NCBI GenBank assembly: GCA_021793595.1
Contig: JAJYSL010000324.1
Coordinates: 1 to 5,120 of the forward strand
Length of the DNA: 5,120 bases
Source of the DNA: Acidobacteriota bacterium
GTDB taxonomy: Bacteria > Acidobacteriota > Terriglobia > Terriglobales > Acidobacteriaceae
Direction of reading: 5' to 3'
Shown here one piece after another: positions 4,793 through 5,120 of this stretch (position 1 is its first letter; the number at the start of each line of letters is the position of its first letter). The notes below the pieces were generated by a model, which ran no database searches, was not told where the DNA came from, and worked only from the letters and a program-made list of their open reading frames with translations. Position numbers and translations under genes: made by a program.

Positions 4793-5119
4793 TTATGTGG
4801 ATTTCGATGCCAATTGAGTTGTTTGCGCGGCTTCGCTTTGGGTGGTGCCAGTTCGCTGAGTGTTCTCACCGAGGTTTCCAGCAGGTAGGGCAACTGACAT
4901 GGCAGGATGAGGCGTCTCGCGTTCTAAGCCAGCATAATCGACGGTGGCCTCCAAAAATCCTGGTGGGGGCCGATTGATAAAGATGCGCCGCACCCGCCCA
5001 TGCTCTGGTTCCGACCCATGCTGAGAATGCTGGGTATTTATCGGTACTACGCCAGACAACCGAATACCAAGTTCGTCACTATTTACGGATAAGTTCTTAG
5101 TTAAGGCGGGTGGCCCATT
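4793..5119 (-). other. Unrecognised open frame entering from the right edge, upstream of the OsmC gene
   Basis: This frame is open from the window edge for 108 codons to a TAA at 4793-4795, one base before the OsmC ATG. The translation includes VRRIFINRPPPGFLEATVDYAG and a polar tail rich in Thr, Gln and Ser. I recognise no family, see no membrane segment, and the start would lie outside the window. For it: the open length and the stop-start junction typical of coupled genes. Against it: no known domain, and an open frame of this length can occur by chance in GC-rich DNA. If it is not a gene, 4894-5120 is non-coding upstream DNA in which I see no operator of the type found elsewhere in the window and no convincing promoter. 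Confidence 0.25.
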
Positions 5120-5120
5120 C

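Overview
The window looks like a chromosomal segment of a moderately GC-rich, free-living Gram-negative-type bacterium. A Nitrospira-like lineage (Nitrospirota) is my best guess. It rests on the style of the FNR-like regulator and of the exported cupredoxin-like N-terminus, and on family memory rather than a search, so it is weak. No tRNA, rRNA, CRISPR array, insertion sequence or phage gene is visible.

Layout. On the minus strand, right to left, run: a tandem-domain universal stress protein (usp2, 2114-3016); a Crp/Fnr-family regulator (1310-2017); a second tandem-domain universal stress protein (usp1, 167-1129); and the first 44 codons of an exported, probably copper-binding protein (1-132) cut by the window edge. 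On the plus strand, divergent from usp2 across a 294-bp regulatory region, is a phosphate acetyl/butyryltransferase (3311-4261). Convergent with it is an OsmC-family protein (4330-4791, minus strand). An unrecognised open frame runs in from the right edge and stops one base before the osmC start codon.

How it fits together. Universal stress proteins, a phosphotransacylase and a one-component Crp/Fnr regulator form a combination typical of oxygen-limitation or energy-stress regulons. The sequence supports real co-regulation. Three 16-bp palindromes of the form (C/T/A)GTGA-N6-TCAC(A/G) lie in non-coding DNA, one upstream of usp1 and two in the usp2/pta divergent region, and I saw none of this exact form elsewhere in the window. 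The regulator carries a CRP-type R-E-x3-R recognition helix, which suits such a site. It lacks the cAMP-binding residues and has an FNR-like N-terminal cysteine cluster without FNR's usual fourth ligand. The inferred picture is a small self-contained stress/redox regulon: the regulator senses a redox or oxygen signal and activates the two universal stress proteins and acyl-phosphate metabolism. The OsmC protein is a neighbour without such a site, and both of its usual catalytic cysteine positions are glycine.
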